Shown here piece after piece: positions 26,001 through 35,609 of a DNA stretch of 64,000 nucleotides. Source of the stretch: Smittia aterrima (Eukaryota; Arthropoda; Insecta; Diptera; Chironomidae); NCBI GenBank assembly GCA_033063855.1, contig CP093831.1, positions 9,052,001 through 9,116,000 on the forward strand, in the 5' to 3' direction. A model generated the notes under the pieces. It had not been told where the DNA came from. It did not search any database and saw only the letters and a list, made by a program, of their open reading frames with translations. The first letter of the stretch is position 1. Every line of letters begins with the position of its first letter. The position numbers and the translations under genes are program-made.

Positions 26001-27087
26001 CTGACGATACTAGCGAAAGTTTAAATTCTTGTCGGGAACATTTGGCTGATTTTGCTGAAAAGTTAAGTGCTCAACTTCTAAGAGAACTCGATGAGTCGTC
26101 GGAAGACCCGTTTGAGAGTAATTTGAGTTTCGACAAAGAAGATTCCGCTGCTCCGACAGGCGAAGATCCTTACTTGCGTAAAATTAATGGCGAAATCCGA
26201 AACTTGAGTTTGCTGCGTGATGAATTGCGCGAGAGGCGGTTGATGCTAGCTAATTTAAGCACGAAAAGTCGAGGCTCGCAAGAGTCAGAGAATGGGCATC
26301 AGAGCTTCTCGAGTACTCCTACAACTATTCAGGAGCTCGAGGAAGATGATTCGCCGCCGCTCTCGGCTAAAATTCAATCGCATCTTTCACAGAATCCAAA
26401 CCTAATTACGAATCATGGAACGCCACAAGCAACGAAGAAGCAACAACAGAAAATCAACGACTTCATTCCGGAGGAGAATGAAGAAAATGTTGACGAAGAA
26501 AGCTCGAAAGCCGATGAAGATTCAAGTCTAAGATCCAGAATAAGCTTTAGTCACATGAGCTACAATACGACGAACAATAATTTCAATAACACAAACGAAA
26601 CAGCTTTGCTTCTCCAGGAAGACAGTTTCGATGAAGTCGACAACAGTAGCTCGATCGGCCTTCAACAAATGAAACAAAACTTGCTCAAAAACATCAAACA
26701 TCCCAATCGACTCAACGATAGCAACAACAACAGCAACACAAACTCGTGCGAGTCATGGGGGAATTCAAATAGCACCACAGCATCACTTGATAGTCCATCT
26801 GTCGGAGGTGGCTCAGCAACTCATCATCGCTACTTCCACGTTTTCCGCGAAGGCGAACTCGATGCTCTTATCAACAAGAATATTGGAAACCTCCACATCG
26901 TTTCGTCTTATTACGAGCGGGCATCATGGTGAGTTGAAAAAGCTTTAAATGCAAATATAATGACGAATGAGGGTTTTCTACTTCGATGACTTTAATTTCC
27001 TGGACCTAATGAGATTCTTCTCTATCTCTTTATTTCTATCTCCGCAGGTGTGTCGTTTGCGAAAAGGTTCAAGTGTGGACTATATGA
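13490..27087 (+). CDS. fid: Fire dancer / TRMT9B-type tRNA methyltransferase
   Basis: Six exons: 13490-13553, 20467-20819, 23624-24046, 24117-25041, 25101-26928 and 27048-27087. Phases are consistent and give about 1210 residues. A class I SAM fold begins near residue 45. It has the SAM-binding motif VCDVGCGNGRYL, then LPFRDESFDAVLSLAVVHHF, an RRVSAIRELARIL helix, GG and VWALEQ, and a PW motif shared by Trm9/ALKBH8/TRMT9B. An acidic Ser-rich insert and about 850 residues of low-complexity Ser/Asn/Gln-rich sequence follow. The conserved C-terminal strand block then closes the catalytic domain (RYFHVFREGEL near 1164, then SYYERASW and CVVCEKVQVW), its last piece encoded by a 40-nt final exon. 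TRMT9B proteins act on wobble-uridine tRNA modification; the fly gene limits synaptic growth at the neuromuscular junction. Two large introns (6.9 and 2.8 kb) suggest intronic regulation. Confidence 0.87.
13554..20466 (+). other. fid first intron (6.9 kb)
   Basis: It begins with a consensus GTAAGT and ends in a long pyrimidine tract and CAG. Besides the candidate boss exon 1 (minus strand, 13999-14032) I see no coding exon. A GC-richer island at about 18760-19060 contains a perfect CRE palindrome. A minus-strand ORF at 13669-13965 and a plus-strand ORF at 18762-19064 show no recognisable domain. Confidence 0.6.
18875..18882. promoter_or_regulatory. Perfect CRE palindrome (TGACGTCA) in fid intron 1
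   Basis: The full cAMP-response element TGACGTCA is present, embedded in a locally GC-richer segment. CREB/ATF-family bZIP factors bind this palindrome. A role as a fid enhancer or alternative promoter is inferred only from position. Confidence 0.4.
20820..23623 (+). other. fid second intron (2.8 kb)
   Basis: This intron splits the SAM-binding fold between motif I and motif II. ORFs inside it (for example 23142-23459) are basic, low-complexity and lack splice or domain support. I see no RNA gene. Confidence 0.55.
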
Positions 27088-28532
27088 AAATTAATTCGTT
27101 TCACAACATTTTGGTATTTTATCAACTTCGTACGTCATTTAAAGGAGTTCACGATTACGATGAGCATTTAAATTAATGTCAAACTCAATCCAATTCAAAC
27201 TTTAATTGTGAAAGTAATTAGGAAACAGATTTATTTCCAGCCCGAATCTCTTAAGATATTTTGGATTGTCTTCTCGCTCATTCTTGTTTACTGTTGATGG
27301 CTCTAAATTTAATATAAACAAACTTCTTGTAAATAGAGAAACAGGAAATATATTTTCTCTGCTCTCAATAGACTTCGAAAATAGTTTCTGAATTAAAACG
27401 AAGGACGAACCAACACAATCGATGTAAATCAACATGATATCACTTCAATACAGGACAAATTGTTTAAAAATAACGAAATAGATTACAAACAAATTATTCA
27501 AATAGATTATCTACAGAAACAGATTACATCGTTACTGTCGGCTTTTGAGTGAGTAAGCTTTTAATTAAGTTCAGCTAAAACGTCGCAGCTTTCTTTATGT
27601 TTAAAAGCTCTTTTCTTCTTTTCTCAATTGAAAGTTGACAGTAAATTTCAAATATATTTACTTTACGATGAAGAAGTCAACGCTAAAGTCAAATTAGAAT
27701 CAAATGAAGACGCAAAATAATTCTTCCACTTTCTCATCAACGACGACATTGAAACGAGTCACAACTTGGCATAATAACTTTACTATTGAATGGATAGAAA
27801 GCTGTTACTTATGATTGATGAACGTTACGGGATGATTATGTGAAACCAAATGTTAGCAAACTACTTTAGATAGCTGAAATTAAAAGGCGAGATGTTTAAG
27901 AAAAGTGTTTTTTGTAAATATTTGATGAAAATTCTCTTGCTGACGTTTGCTCTGATGCTGAACGACTTTCTTATTTACAATATTATCCACAAAAGCTTTT
28001 ACAATTTTCCTTTCAAAAACAAATCAACCTGCGCAATTCAACAAATTAATAATTCATTTCCTTTAAAATGTTAAAACAGGAAATTGTGAAATTATCTCAT
28101 TCGATTTATAATTAAAAAAAGTAATCTGGTGAACATTCAATTTAAAATTGGCTTAATGATGTTTGATTGGTGACGGAGGAAATTCTTGCTGCGAGCATGC
28201 CAAATCCTCGTTTCTCGCCTTCGAGCGTGATTTATCGCACGCTCTCTCTCCAGAGCTATAGATATGTAGTCACCATTGAACATATCTCCTTAATCTTGAT
28301 CGAAAGAAGAAATGAAACAAGGAAAATTATTAAGAAATCTTGAAGTTTATTGAATTTTTATTAAATATAAAAAATTCTTTTCTCTCGAGGCTGATCTGAT
28401 GATGCGGATTTTTTCAAGTAAACGCTGTAAATTAAACTAATTAAATTTTCTGAAATAAAAAATAACAAAAATATTTAAAGAAAAAGTTACGACTTTTATT
28501 ACGAGTTGAAGAAAAATGACAAGATGAAAAGT
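27088..28532. other. Spacer between fid and MAU2 3' ends
   Basis: These two genes converge here. The stretch contains the 3' UTRs and, at 28168-28275, a GC-richer segment able to fold (listed separately). A 60-codon Phe/Lys-rich ORF at 27892-28074 has a hydrophobic middle but no family match that I recognise. Confidence 0.5.
28168..28275. ncRNA. Candidate structured RNA (closing stem with two internal hairpins)
   Basis: TGGTGAC at 28168-28174 is the exact complement of GTCACCA at 28269-28275. Inside this 108-base frame are GCGAG (28191-28195) opposite CTCGC (28214-28218), and GAGCGTG (28223-28229) opposite CACGCTC (28238-28244) across an 8-base loop. The segment is clearly less AT-rich than its surroundings. 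It does not match tRNA, 5S or the U1, U2, U4, U5, U6 and U12 signatures I know. T-runs that could end Pol III transcription occur downstream on both strands, so orientation is open. It could be a conserved 3'-UTR element or chance. Confidence 0.3.
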
Positions 28533-30477
28533 CTAATGATGATAATTTCCAGCGTATGAGGTTGATGGCATTGCCATTTGATATTCTCCCGTCTCGACTG
28601 TTGGCAGCAGAGGTGCAGGCGGTTCGTTAGAGATCCAATCAAGTAGCGAGTGTTCAACCATCTTCGAGCATTTATATTGATCATTCATGAGAGTCTGCGA
28701 GTAATTCTGATGATGCATGAAAGCTTCTTGCTCTGCTGAGATGTCTCCGAGTTGCTTGTAGAGTTGATTTTGAATCGAACTACCCCAGAGCTGAACATTA
28801 ACATCAGGAATTTTGCCAGCAAGCTGCATTGCAGGAATTACCATATTCATGGCTTCTTTAGAATTGCCAATACTAAGGAAAACTTGGCTTAAAAGAACCA
28901 GAGAACAAGACGTGAGTCTGTTGAGATCTTCTGCGTTTCCCATTTTCAGTGATTCTCGCAAGAATCGTTTGGCTTCATGGAAACCTCCTTTGTAGAATGA
29001 ATTCAAACCCTGAACCCAGTAGTAGCTTCCTAGCAATGCTTGATTACTGAAATTCGGTGTGTGTTCTGCAGCAATGTGATTCAAAAGGTTCCGTAATTTC
29101 TCGTCTTGTCCTGTTCGCAAATAAACAACTGCGAGATTTAGATTACTAAAAAGTTTTAACTCGCGATGATTGGTTTCAGAAACTGCCGCGATGAACTGCA
29201 TTTCAGCGCGATCGTAGATGTTACTGGACATTGCGTAGAGGCCGAGAAGGCAATGAAGTTGAGCGGAATGTGTTTTGAGCAGTGATTTGTTGGGTGATGC
29301 TAAGCAAAGGTCTTTAGCAATGGCAATTTCTTTTATGGCCCACGCACGATTTCCCATTATCAAACGACACATTGCAATGTGCTCAAGCAATATTACTTCA
29401 AACGTAGCAAGGATCGGTTTGTTTTCTTGTGATTTCAGCTTCTCAATTTGTGTCAAAGCTTTCTCTGTATACTTTTGAGTCTTTTCGAGAAATCCGCTAA
29501 TCATTGATTGAGAAACCGTTAAAACGTAAACCAGGACAAACAACTGTTCCTTTGGAAGCCACATAAAGTGTTCGCACGGCTGTTGGCCAAAAATTTGCTC
29601 ATCTGGAGGCCAGTTCGTGCTGACAATGGTTTGAATGATTCGTTGCAATTGCTTTAAAATTTCTTTGACGGATTTTACATGGCCGAGTTGTAACGAGTTC
29701 GAAACTTGAAGAATTAGATGAAACACTCGCGAATATTCCTTCAAATGTTGATTCGGAATTGTCTCCAAACATGCTCCAGCTTGATTTAGCAATGCAATGA
29801 CGTCGTTTGACTTTCGTTCGATGATGAGAATCATAGCACGATTAAGGAGAAACTGAGTTTTAAGATAAGCAGAGTTGTTTTCCTCTGCTGATTCCACTCC
29901 AATCGATAGAAGTTCAGATGCAAGACTGTATTCCTTGTCGTTAGCGTGAATTTGCTAAAATCAGAGAAAAGTGAACATATTGGATGAATTAAAATCTCAA
30001 TTAAACTTACAGCAATCTGGAAAAGAAGTTTTGAATGCCAGTAGATGTTATGTTGCGAGTTCTCGATGGCCTTTCTCAAGATAGTCTTGGCTGTGTTTGA
30101 CTGGTTTTGTTGCTGATACAATTGCGACAAAGTACAAGCGGCATCGAATCGAATATCATCGAACCCTTGTATTTGTTGGCTGAGTGTCCAAGCTTCTTCT
30201 AAATGGGATTTAGCGAGATCGACATTGTTTGTATAAGTAAACATCATTTGGCCGATCTGAAGATGCGTTCTAGCTTCCACTTTCTTACTAAGCGGAGAGA
30301 ACGTAAAAAGCTGAAAATAAAAAGTGTCAACAAACAAAATATTTTGCAAAACTTTAGAGAAAATACCGCTTCCAAGCACTGGATACTTTTCCGGATGTTT
30401 TTCGTGATCCTGAAGTGTTCGGCCATGCCTAGCAATGCTATGTAAGCACGTTCTTGAGATTGCGACGGTGCATTCAT
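28533..30477 (-). CDS. mau2: MAU2 / Scc4 cohesin-loading factor
   Basis: Three exons: 30367-30477, 30011-30310 and 28533-29954, all phase 0, joined across introns of about 56 bp. The product has 610 residues, close to the usual length for the family. It is made of TPR-like helical repeats throughout. Strongly conserved blocks include RAYIALLGMAEHFR at the start, EARTHLQIG, IYWHSKLLFQIA, VFHLILQV, WLPKEQLFVLVYVLTV, NEAKRFL-type EAKRFLRESLKMGNAEDLNRL and PAMQLAGKIPDVNVQLW. MAU2 binds the N terminus of Nipped-B/NIPBL, and the pair loads cohesin onto chromatin in the nucleus. It starts about 190 bp from the end of the neighbouring LDLa gene on the same strand and has no visible functional link with it. 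Identity is secure from the C-terminal half alone. Confidence 0.96.
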
Positions 30478-30670
30478 TGTAAATTCTTAAAATTCACTAA
30501 TTCTTTTAGACAAACAAACAGTTCGTAATCCGAACACTGGATGAGTGAAGTTGTGTTACGAAATAACAAGCTATAAATTTTTATTTTGAGAAACGGCGGG
30601 AAAATTTGTTAATATAATTTTTAATATATTTAATAGAAGAGAACAAAAATGATAAATGGATCTAATTAAA

Positions 30671-31261
30671 TTAATCATCAAATATACTCTTTTCGTCGTT
30701 ATGATTGTCGTCGTTTGTTGTCTGTCGATAGATTGGATTGTCGAACGATCCAATCAGTGGCCTCTTGGAAACATTACGTTTACGGAATAAGAAGATTAAC
30801 ATCGCAACCTTTCAGAGATAATTTGAAGTAAATAACTATTAATAAAATTCATTATCATGTGAACTCACCAAAACAGCGACAAGCATTGCGATCATCACAG
30901 AAATTATTATTTTTGCTAGGTTCATTTCTGCGGTTTCAATCGTAATCGGACTTTCGATTGACTTTGTCTCAATCGTTTCAGTATGCGCAGTGGTTTTTAA
31001 TGACTTCTTATCACATGACTCGTCGCTTTTGTCCTAAGGCGGGCAATAAAGTTTGATAATCAGAATCTAATGCTAGCAACTTATCAATCCGGAAGCTTTT
31101 GAAAAACTTACTTTACAATCTTCGACCCCGTCACATACTTTTGTAATAGGTATGCACTTCTGATGATTATCACAATCTAACTCATGTAATTGACACCCAA
31201 ATTGAAGTCCACCTACAACGCTGAGAACAACGATGGAGGCTATAAATATTCTGACGAACAT
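30671..31261 (-). CDS. Single-LDLa transmembrane mini-receptor with FDNPIY tail
   Basis: Three exons: 31112-31261, 30869-31033 and 30671-30808, all phase 0, 150 residues. A signal peptide (MFVRIFIASIVVLSVVGG) precedes one complete LDL-receptor class A module. The module has six cysteines and the calcium-binding signature CDGVEDCKDKSDE; the splice falls inside the last loop and the domain is whole only after joining. A Thr/Glu-rich stalk of about 33 residues follows, then one membrane helix split by the last intron, a basic stop-transfer RKR, and a tail of about 35 residues with FDNPIY. That is the NPxY internalisation motif type used by LDL receptors through ARH/Dab adaptors. The last acceptor (AAAG) is weak, but the hydrophobic helix reads straight through it. 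I know no named family with only these parts. An upstream in-frame Met at 31312 would hide the signal peptide, so I chose 31261. Its role (uptake receptor or co-receptor) is inferred. Confidence 0.85.
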
Positions 31262-31452
31262 TTTGCGAGTCTCTGAAAATATTTGTCGAGTGCTTTGCTC
31301 AAGTTGTTTCAAGTCACTAAGAGATAATACTTGTTTACACGAAAGTTACGCAAATTTATCAGTCATTGCCACAAATTTAATAAAACAACGACTCTGATTT
31401 CGCTAATCGCTTTTATTTCTTCTCAAACATTGAAGACATTTCAGAAAATAAA

Positions 31453-32217
31453 TTATTTTTGACGGAAGAAAGATTCTGGATTCGGCAAAGATGGGAAGGC
31501 TGAACGAGATCCTCTTGTATTGAAAAGCTTGCACAAAGGAAGTTGTCCCATGACGGCCAATACTGCACTTTCAACACCAGCGGTAATATCTAGGTAACAA
31601 CCGTTCATTGATTCAACTGCAGTTCCTCTTGTAGCTTTGAGAGTCTCAAGTTGTGCATCCAATGTAGCCAAAGCTTCGGTCAAACCGCCAGTTTCAAGTT
31701 TCAAAAGCTCCTCAGCTCGTGCGACAATTTCGTTTCCTTGAGTGAAAATGTTGCGACCAGTCAAAGCCATAATAATGATTTCACCTAGTCCACTAACTTG
31801 CTTATCAATAGATTCAAACAAAACTGAAAGGCTTTCAGACGAATCAGTGGTGCTATCACTTTTAATGCAGTTCGAGATTCCGTAACCTGAAAGTTCCATG
31901 ATTTGAACAAAAAAGTTCTCCAAGTTTAAGATACAAGCATTTGGAGCTTCGACTGCGAGTGCAGAGCGAGCGGCATTGTCTGATACATCGATTTGTTGAA
32001 CACTTGTCTTAACGAGTTCCAATGTTTGAGTGGCAAATGCAGAATTTTGATCGGCTACGGTCTGACGATAAGAAGTGAGTTGCGTGACGGCTTCAGATTG
32101 TTTCCCAAAAACTGTACTTTTAAGTGTTTCGATTTTTGCGAGCACTGCGTCAGGACTTTCAACGGCAGCTTCGGTTATGATCAAAACTGATGCGATCAAC
32201 AGCAAAAAGAACTTCAT
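31453..32217 (-). CDS. Secreted TsetseEP-like (DUF725-type) protein, paralogue 1
   Basis: An intronless 254-residue ORF starting with the signal peptide MKFFLLLIASVLIITEA. The rest is predicted helical with four cysteines, in the contexts NACIL, SNCIK, NGCYL and PLCKL. The first pair and the spacing NLxxFxxQIxELSGYxISNCI resemble the TsetseEP domain found in fly secreted gut proteins. The block LGEIIIMALTGRNIFTQG is almost identical in the neighbouring paralogue. Near the C terminus an R-x-x-R site (RGSR) precedes a short tail containing SLPNPESFF. It lies head-to-tail with its paralogue, 294 bp apart, clearly a tandem duplication. GATAAG sites in its upstream spacer (about 32335 and 32396) would fit midgut or fat-body expression. 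Family assignment is from pattern memory and should be treated as probable. Confidence 0.68.
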   Translation of the reverse strand: MKFFLLLIASVLIITEAAVESPDAVLAKIETLKSTVFGKQSEAVTQLTSYRQTVADQNSAFATQTLELVKTSVQQIDVSDNAARSALAVEAPNACILNLENFFVQIMELSGYGISNCIKSDSTTDSSESLSVLFESIDKQVSGLGEIIIMALTGRNIFTQGNEIVARAEELLKLETGGLTEALATLDAQLETLKATRGTAVESMNGCYLDITAGVESAVLAVMGQLPLCKLFNTRGSRSAFPSLPNPESFFRQK

Positions 32218-32511
32218 TTTAAAACTTTAACTTTCTGCTTCTGGTTTAAACTTAGACTGCTGCTTCTACGAGAACTGTGGCTCTGCTTCGAAAAACGGAC
32301 GACTTTTATTTGGTAAATTTTCACCGAAAATCTCTTATCATTCGCCTTTTGCCGCAATAGCCGAAACAAGAATAAATATTTGGTGAAGATCTTGTTGATA
32401 AGAGAGATCTCCAACATTTTAATTAGATCTCAAGATAATAAAAAGATTTCAAGATTTGCAAGCTGCTAATCTATTTTATTTAAATATTCGCCTTTCGTTT
32501 TCGACAATAAA

Positions 32512-33291
32512 TTAATGCAATTGAGGGAAGAAATCTTTCGGGTCGGGCAAAGAGAAGGGAATCGCTGAACGTGCACCTCTTCCGTTAAACTTCTGACAAA
32601 CTGGAAGTTGAGCTGCAATAACGGAAAGTCCACTTTTTGTGCTTTGGTCAGTGTCGGTGTAACATGCTTGCAATGATGCGAAGGAATCCTCCCAGGCCTT
32701 AACAATTCCTTCAGCCTTTGAAGCTAAATCAGCAAGTGCAGCATCCAAAACGCTTTTCTCATGAGCCAAAAGGTTTTCAACACGTTCAATGATCTCGTCT
32801 CCTTGAGTAAAAACGTTGCGTCCAGTCAAAGCCTTAATAATGATTTCTCCAAGGGAGCTGGCGTCTTTTCCGATTGCGTTCAATTGAGCAGTGAAATCGA
32901 TCGAAACAGTTGTTGAATTTTCCATTTCAATGCAATTTGAAATTGCATAACCAGAGAGTTCAAGGATCTGATTGAGGAAACTCAACAAGTTAGCAATGCA
33001 AGCAGTTTGTGGTTCTGCGTCAAGGACCGATCGGGTTTGCAAATCAGATGCGGCAATTTCTTTGATGCTATTTTCGATGATAACGATTGTTCGGTTGGAG
33101 TATCCAGCAGCATCCTGACCACTTGCTTGACGATAAGTAGCCAGAGCTGAAACGACTTTGTCTTGATAGTTGAAGACATCTCCTTTAAGTTCATCGATTC
33201 TTGCGATCACTTTTTCAGGCTTCTCAAAAGCAGCTTCGGTTGAGATCAAAACTGATGCAGTGATGAGAAGAATTGCGTTGATGATATTCAT
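32512..33291 (-). CDS. Secreted TsetseEP-like (DUF725-type) protein, paralogue 2
   Basis: An intronless 259-residue ORF with the signal peptide MNIINAILLITASVLISTEA. It shares the layout of its downstream neighbour: four cysteines (TACIAN, SNCIEM, QACYTD, PVCQKF), the LGEIIIKALTGRNVFTQG block, potential N-glycosylation sites (SNRT, ENST), and an R-x-x-R site (RGAR) before a C-terminal SLPDPKDFF tail. A TATAAAAG box lies about 90 bp before the ATG, and a set of GATA motifs and palindromes lies further up. TsetseEP-type proteins are secreted, often into the gut lumen or peritrophic space, and are not enzymes. The two copies have diverged outside the conserved blocks, so the duplication is not recent. 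Confidence 0.68.
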   Translation of the reverse strand: MNIINAILLITASVLISTEAAFEKPEKVIARIDELKGDVFNYQDKVVSALATYRQASGQDAAGYSNRTIVIIENSIKEIAASDLQTRSVLDAEPQTACIANLLSFLNQILELSGYAISNCIEMENSTTVSIDFTAQLNAIGKDASSLGEIIIKALTGRNVFTQGDEIIERVENLLAHEKSVLDAALADLASKAEGIVKAWEDSFASLQACYTDTDQSTKSGLSVIAAQLPVCQKFNGRGARSAIPFSLPDPKDFFPQLH

Positions 33292-33378
33292 TTTTTGGCT
33301 CTGATACTTTGGTTTGAAATTTGAGGTTTGTTAAGACTGTTGAGTTGTAACTGATGATTTTAACTGAAGGTTCCCACG

Positions 33379-33386
33379 CTTTTATA
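33379..33386 (-). promoter_or_regulatory. TATA box of TsetseEP-like paralogue 2
   Basis: TATAAAAG on the minus strand, 88 bases before the start codon at 33291. A CATCAGTT initiator-like site follows about 30 bases downstream, the normal spacing for a focused, tissue-specific insect promoter. Confidence 0.6.
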
Positions 33387-33485
33387 CAAAATTTGCTAGA
33401 CAAATCTTCATATCAAATCTTTGTACAAAACATTTCTTAAGAAATTGAGAACAAAGAATCATGCGAATTTGGATACAATCTTTTC

Positions 33486-33525
33486 GACGTCATATCAATG
33501 ATGACGTCCGCGAAACAATCGCGGA
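33486..33525. promoter_or_regulatory. Two adjacent palindromes upstream of TsetseEP-like paralogue 2
   Basis: GACGTCAT (33486-33493) faces ATGACGTC (33501-33508) across 7 bases, so two CRE/ATF-type half-palindromes are mirrored. Immediately beside them TCCGCGA (33507-33513) faces TCGCGGA (33519-33525) across 5 bases, followed by a run of seven T. Either could be a binding-site pair or a transcribed hairpin. Confidence 0.4.
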
Positions 33526-33532
33526 TGTTTTT

Positions 33533-33595
33533 TTATCTTAAGATTCTCGGAAAATTTTCGAGATTTTCGTTTTATCTTTTGATACAAAAAGATAA
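33533..33595. promoter_or_regulatory. GATA-motif cluster
   Basis: TTATCT at 33533 and 33572 and AGATAA at 33590 are three WGATAR-type sites within 63 bases. GATA factors such as serpent and GATAe drive fat-body and midgut genes in flies. The cluster is about 150-210 bases upstream of the TATA box of the minus-strand gene at 33291, which fits a gut or fat-body promoter for the TsetseEP-like pair. The zinc-finger gene ends just to the right, so its 3' UTR may overlap. Confidence 0.4.
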
Positions 33596-33709
33596 AAAAG
33601 AAATTCGCTGGAATTTTAAAAATATTTACAGATCTTGAGTGAAGGTAAATCACCAAAGAAACGAAGTTATTCTTAAAAACATTTCATTTATTTCTCGCTT
33701 AAACATTTA

Positions 33710-35502
33710 TCATTCATTGTCAGTTTCCTCTTGCTCTGCTTCTTCTTGTTTCGAGTGAATTTTCATGTGAGTTCTTAAAGTGCCACTTTGATGAAAAGCT
33801 GATTTACAGATCGTGCAAACGTAAGGTCTGGATCCTGTGTGAGTTCGCTCATGGGCCGACATGTCTGACTTTTGAGTGAAAGCTCGATCGCAATGACTGC
33901 ACTTGTACGGCTTCTCACCTGTATGAGTTCGTGTGTGGTTACGCAAAGTTCCTAGTGCGGTGAATCGAAGTGGACAAAAATCGCAGGAATACGGTTTCTA
34001 AAAGATATTTTCTTCAGTAAATTGAATTTGATATTTTAATATTTCTATCTTACTTCTCCTGAATGAATCCTTTTATGTTTGAGAAGAGAGCTTGATGTAG
34101 TAAATCCAGTTCCGCATTGATCGCAAGAGAAAGGATGAGCTCCTGAAATTAAAGCAATAAATATTTTATCTTTTAAGACTTCCTTATCAACTAACCTGTA
34201 TGAACTCTTGAATGGGAGTCTAGTTCTCCTTTGCTGACGAAAGATGCTGTGCAATTTTCGTAATCGCATTTAAAAGGCTTCACTTGAGTATGTCGTCGCA
34301 AATGTTGCTTCAGATTAGTATTTTGTGAGAAGCCACGACCACAAATTGTACAAACGAAGGGTTTGTCGCCTGTATGAGTCCTCGAGTGATCTTTTAACGT
34401 GGACAGCATCTTAAATGCTCTGGGACATACATCGCATTGAAATTTGCGTTCAGGATCGAAGGGTTCCTCTGTCGGCTGTTGCTGTGGATGATTTTGCGTA
34501 TGTTCAGTGAAAACCTTTTGATCTGTGAATATTTTGTTGCAGACATTGCAAGAATAAGATTCTTGTTGACAAGCATTTCTACGTTCATGGAGTTTCAATG
34601 ACTTTTCATTCATGTAAAGAGCTCCGCATGTTTTGCATCGCTTTGCTTCAGGATTTTCTTCCAAATTCTTCTTTATCTCTTCCTTGTTGTTTTCCGTAGT
34701 CAGTTTAAGTCTCAGACGCTTCTTCGGTAGCATTTCCTCATCATCATTTTCGTGAAATCGTTTCATGTGATTCTCGAAATTCTTCTTGCGAACAAAAACC
34801 ATTTCACAAGTAGAACATTTGAAGTTGTCTTTGCTGTCATTTAGTGATTTCTCTTCTTCTTGCAATTGATTTGTTTGTATTAATGTTGTTGTATCAGAAT
34901 TGTCGTTAACGTTTTCTATGATGAAAACCAATTCATTGGATCCTTGTACTTTCACGGTTTGAGGACTCGCTGTTGGATTGAGAAGGTTCGATATCTCTTC
35001 CATTTCGAGAACCATATCACCCTCTTGATTGTGAGATTTAGCAGCGTCGACCATTTCTTGTGTGACTTCGATTTCTTCATATCTGTCTTCCTTTGAATTA
35101 CGAGAACTCAGTGGTCTCTTTTTCTGTGATGACTTGACTTCATATTGTTCTTCAATTTCTGATGCCTCATCTTCGTCTTCAGAAAGATCAAGATACGTTC
35201 GCAAGGTTTGGTTCGTTCGCACACATTTTTCACGAAAGGCAAAACATTTGTTGAGTTCAGAAACGCATCCGAGGCAAAGTTGTTGTGGAAGTTGATCAGT
35301 CTCTTTCACCTAAAATACAGAAATTTAAAAAATGCTAATTATTCTCATCAAATTATAAACAAATTACCTTCAGCATCGTCAAAGCCTCGAAGCTATTACA
35401 AATCGGCGTTTTCCTCTTTTTCTTTTTGTTCACTAAAGGCATGGAGTTACCAGAAAACGGCTCCATGCATGCTCTGCAAAGTAAATCGCACGAAAAAGCC
35501 AT
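33710..35502 (-). CDS. ZAD-C2H2 zinc-finger transcription factor (10 fingers)
   Basis: Four exons: 35368-35502, 34196-35309, 34054-34142 and 33710-33997, phases consistent, 541 residues. An N-terminal ZAD module is formed by CRAC near residue 9 and CLGC in exon 2; this arthropod-specific domain mediates dimerisation. A long acidic linker (for example LSEDEDEASEIEE) leads to about ten C2H2 fingers. The first three are scattered and atypical. The last seven, from FQCDVCPRAF on, are joined by TGEKP-type linkers (HTGDKP, HTGEKP, HTGSRP) typical of sequence-specific DNA binding. Two fingers are assembled across introns. Its start codon lies 107 bases from that of mRpS26 on the other strand, so they share a promoter. 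The target genes and Drosophila counterpart cannot be told from sequence, because the family expands separately in each lineage. Confidence 0.92.
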
Positions 35503-35609
35503 TTCTACAAATTAAATTAAAAAGCTACCGCGAAAGTTTTTGTTTTCGATTCCTACTCCTGATTCGCGGCATGGGGGAACTTTGAACGTAGTTTGCGTTA
35601 TCGGAAAAA
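35503..35609. promoter_or_regulatory. Bidirectional promoter, ZAD factor / mRpS26
   Basis: Only 107 bases separate the two divergent start codons, so both 5' UTRs and core promoters must fit here. There is no TATA box. CG-containing motifs (CCGCGAAAG, TTCGCGG) stand out against the AT-rich background, as in housekeeping insect promoters. Confidence 0.7.
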
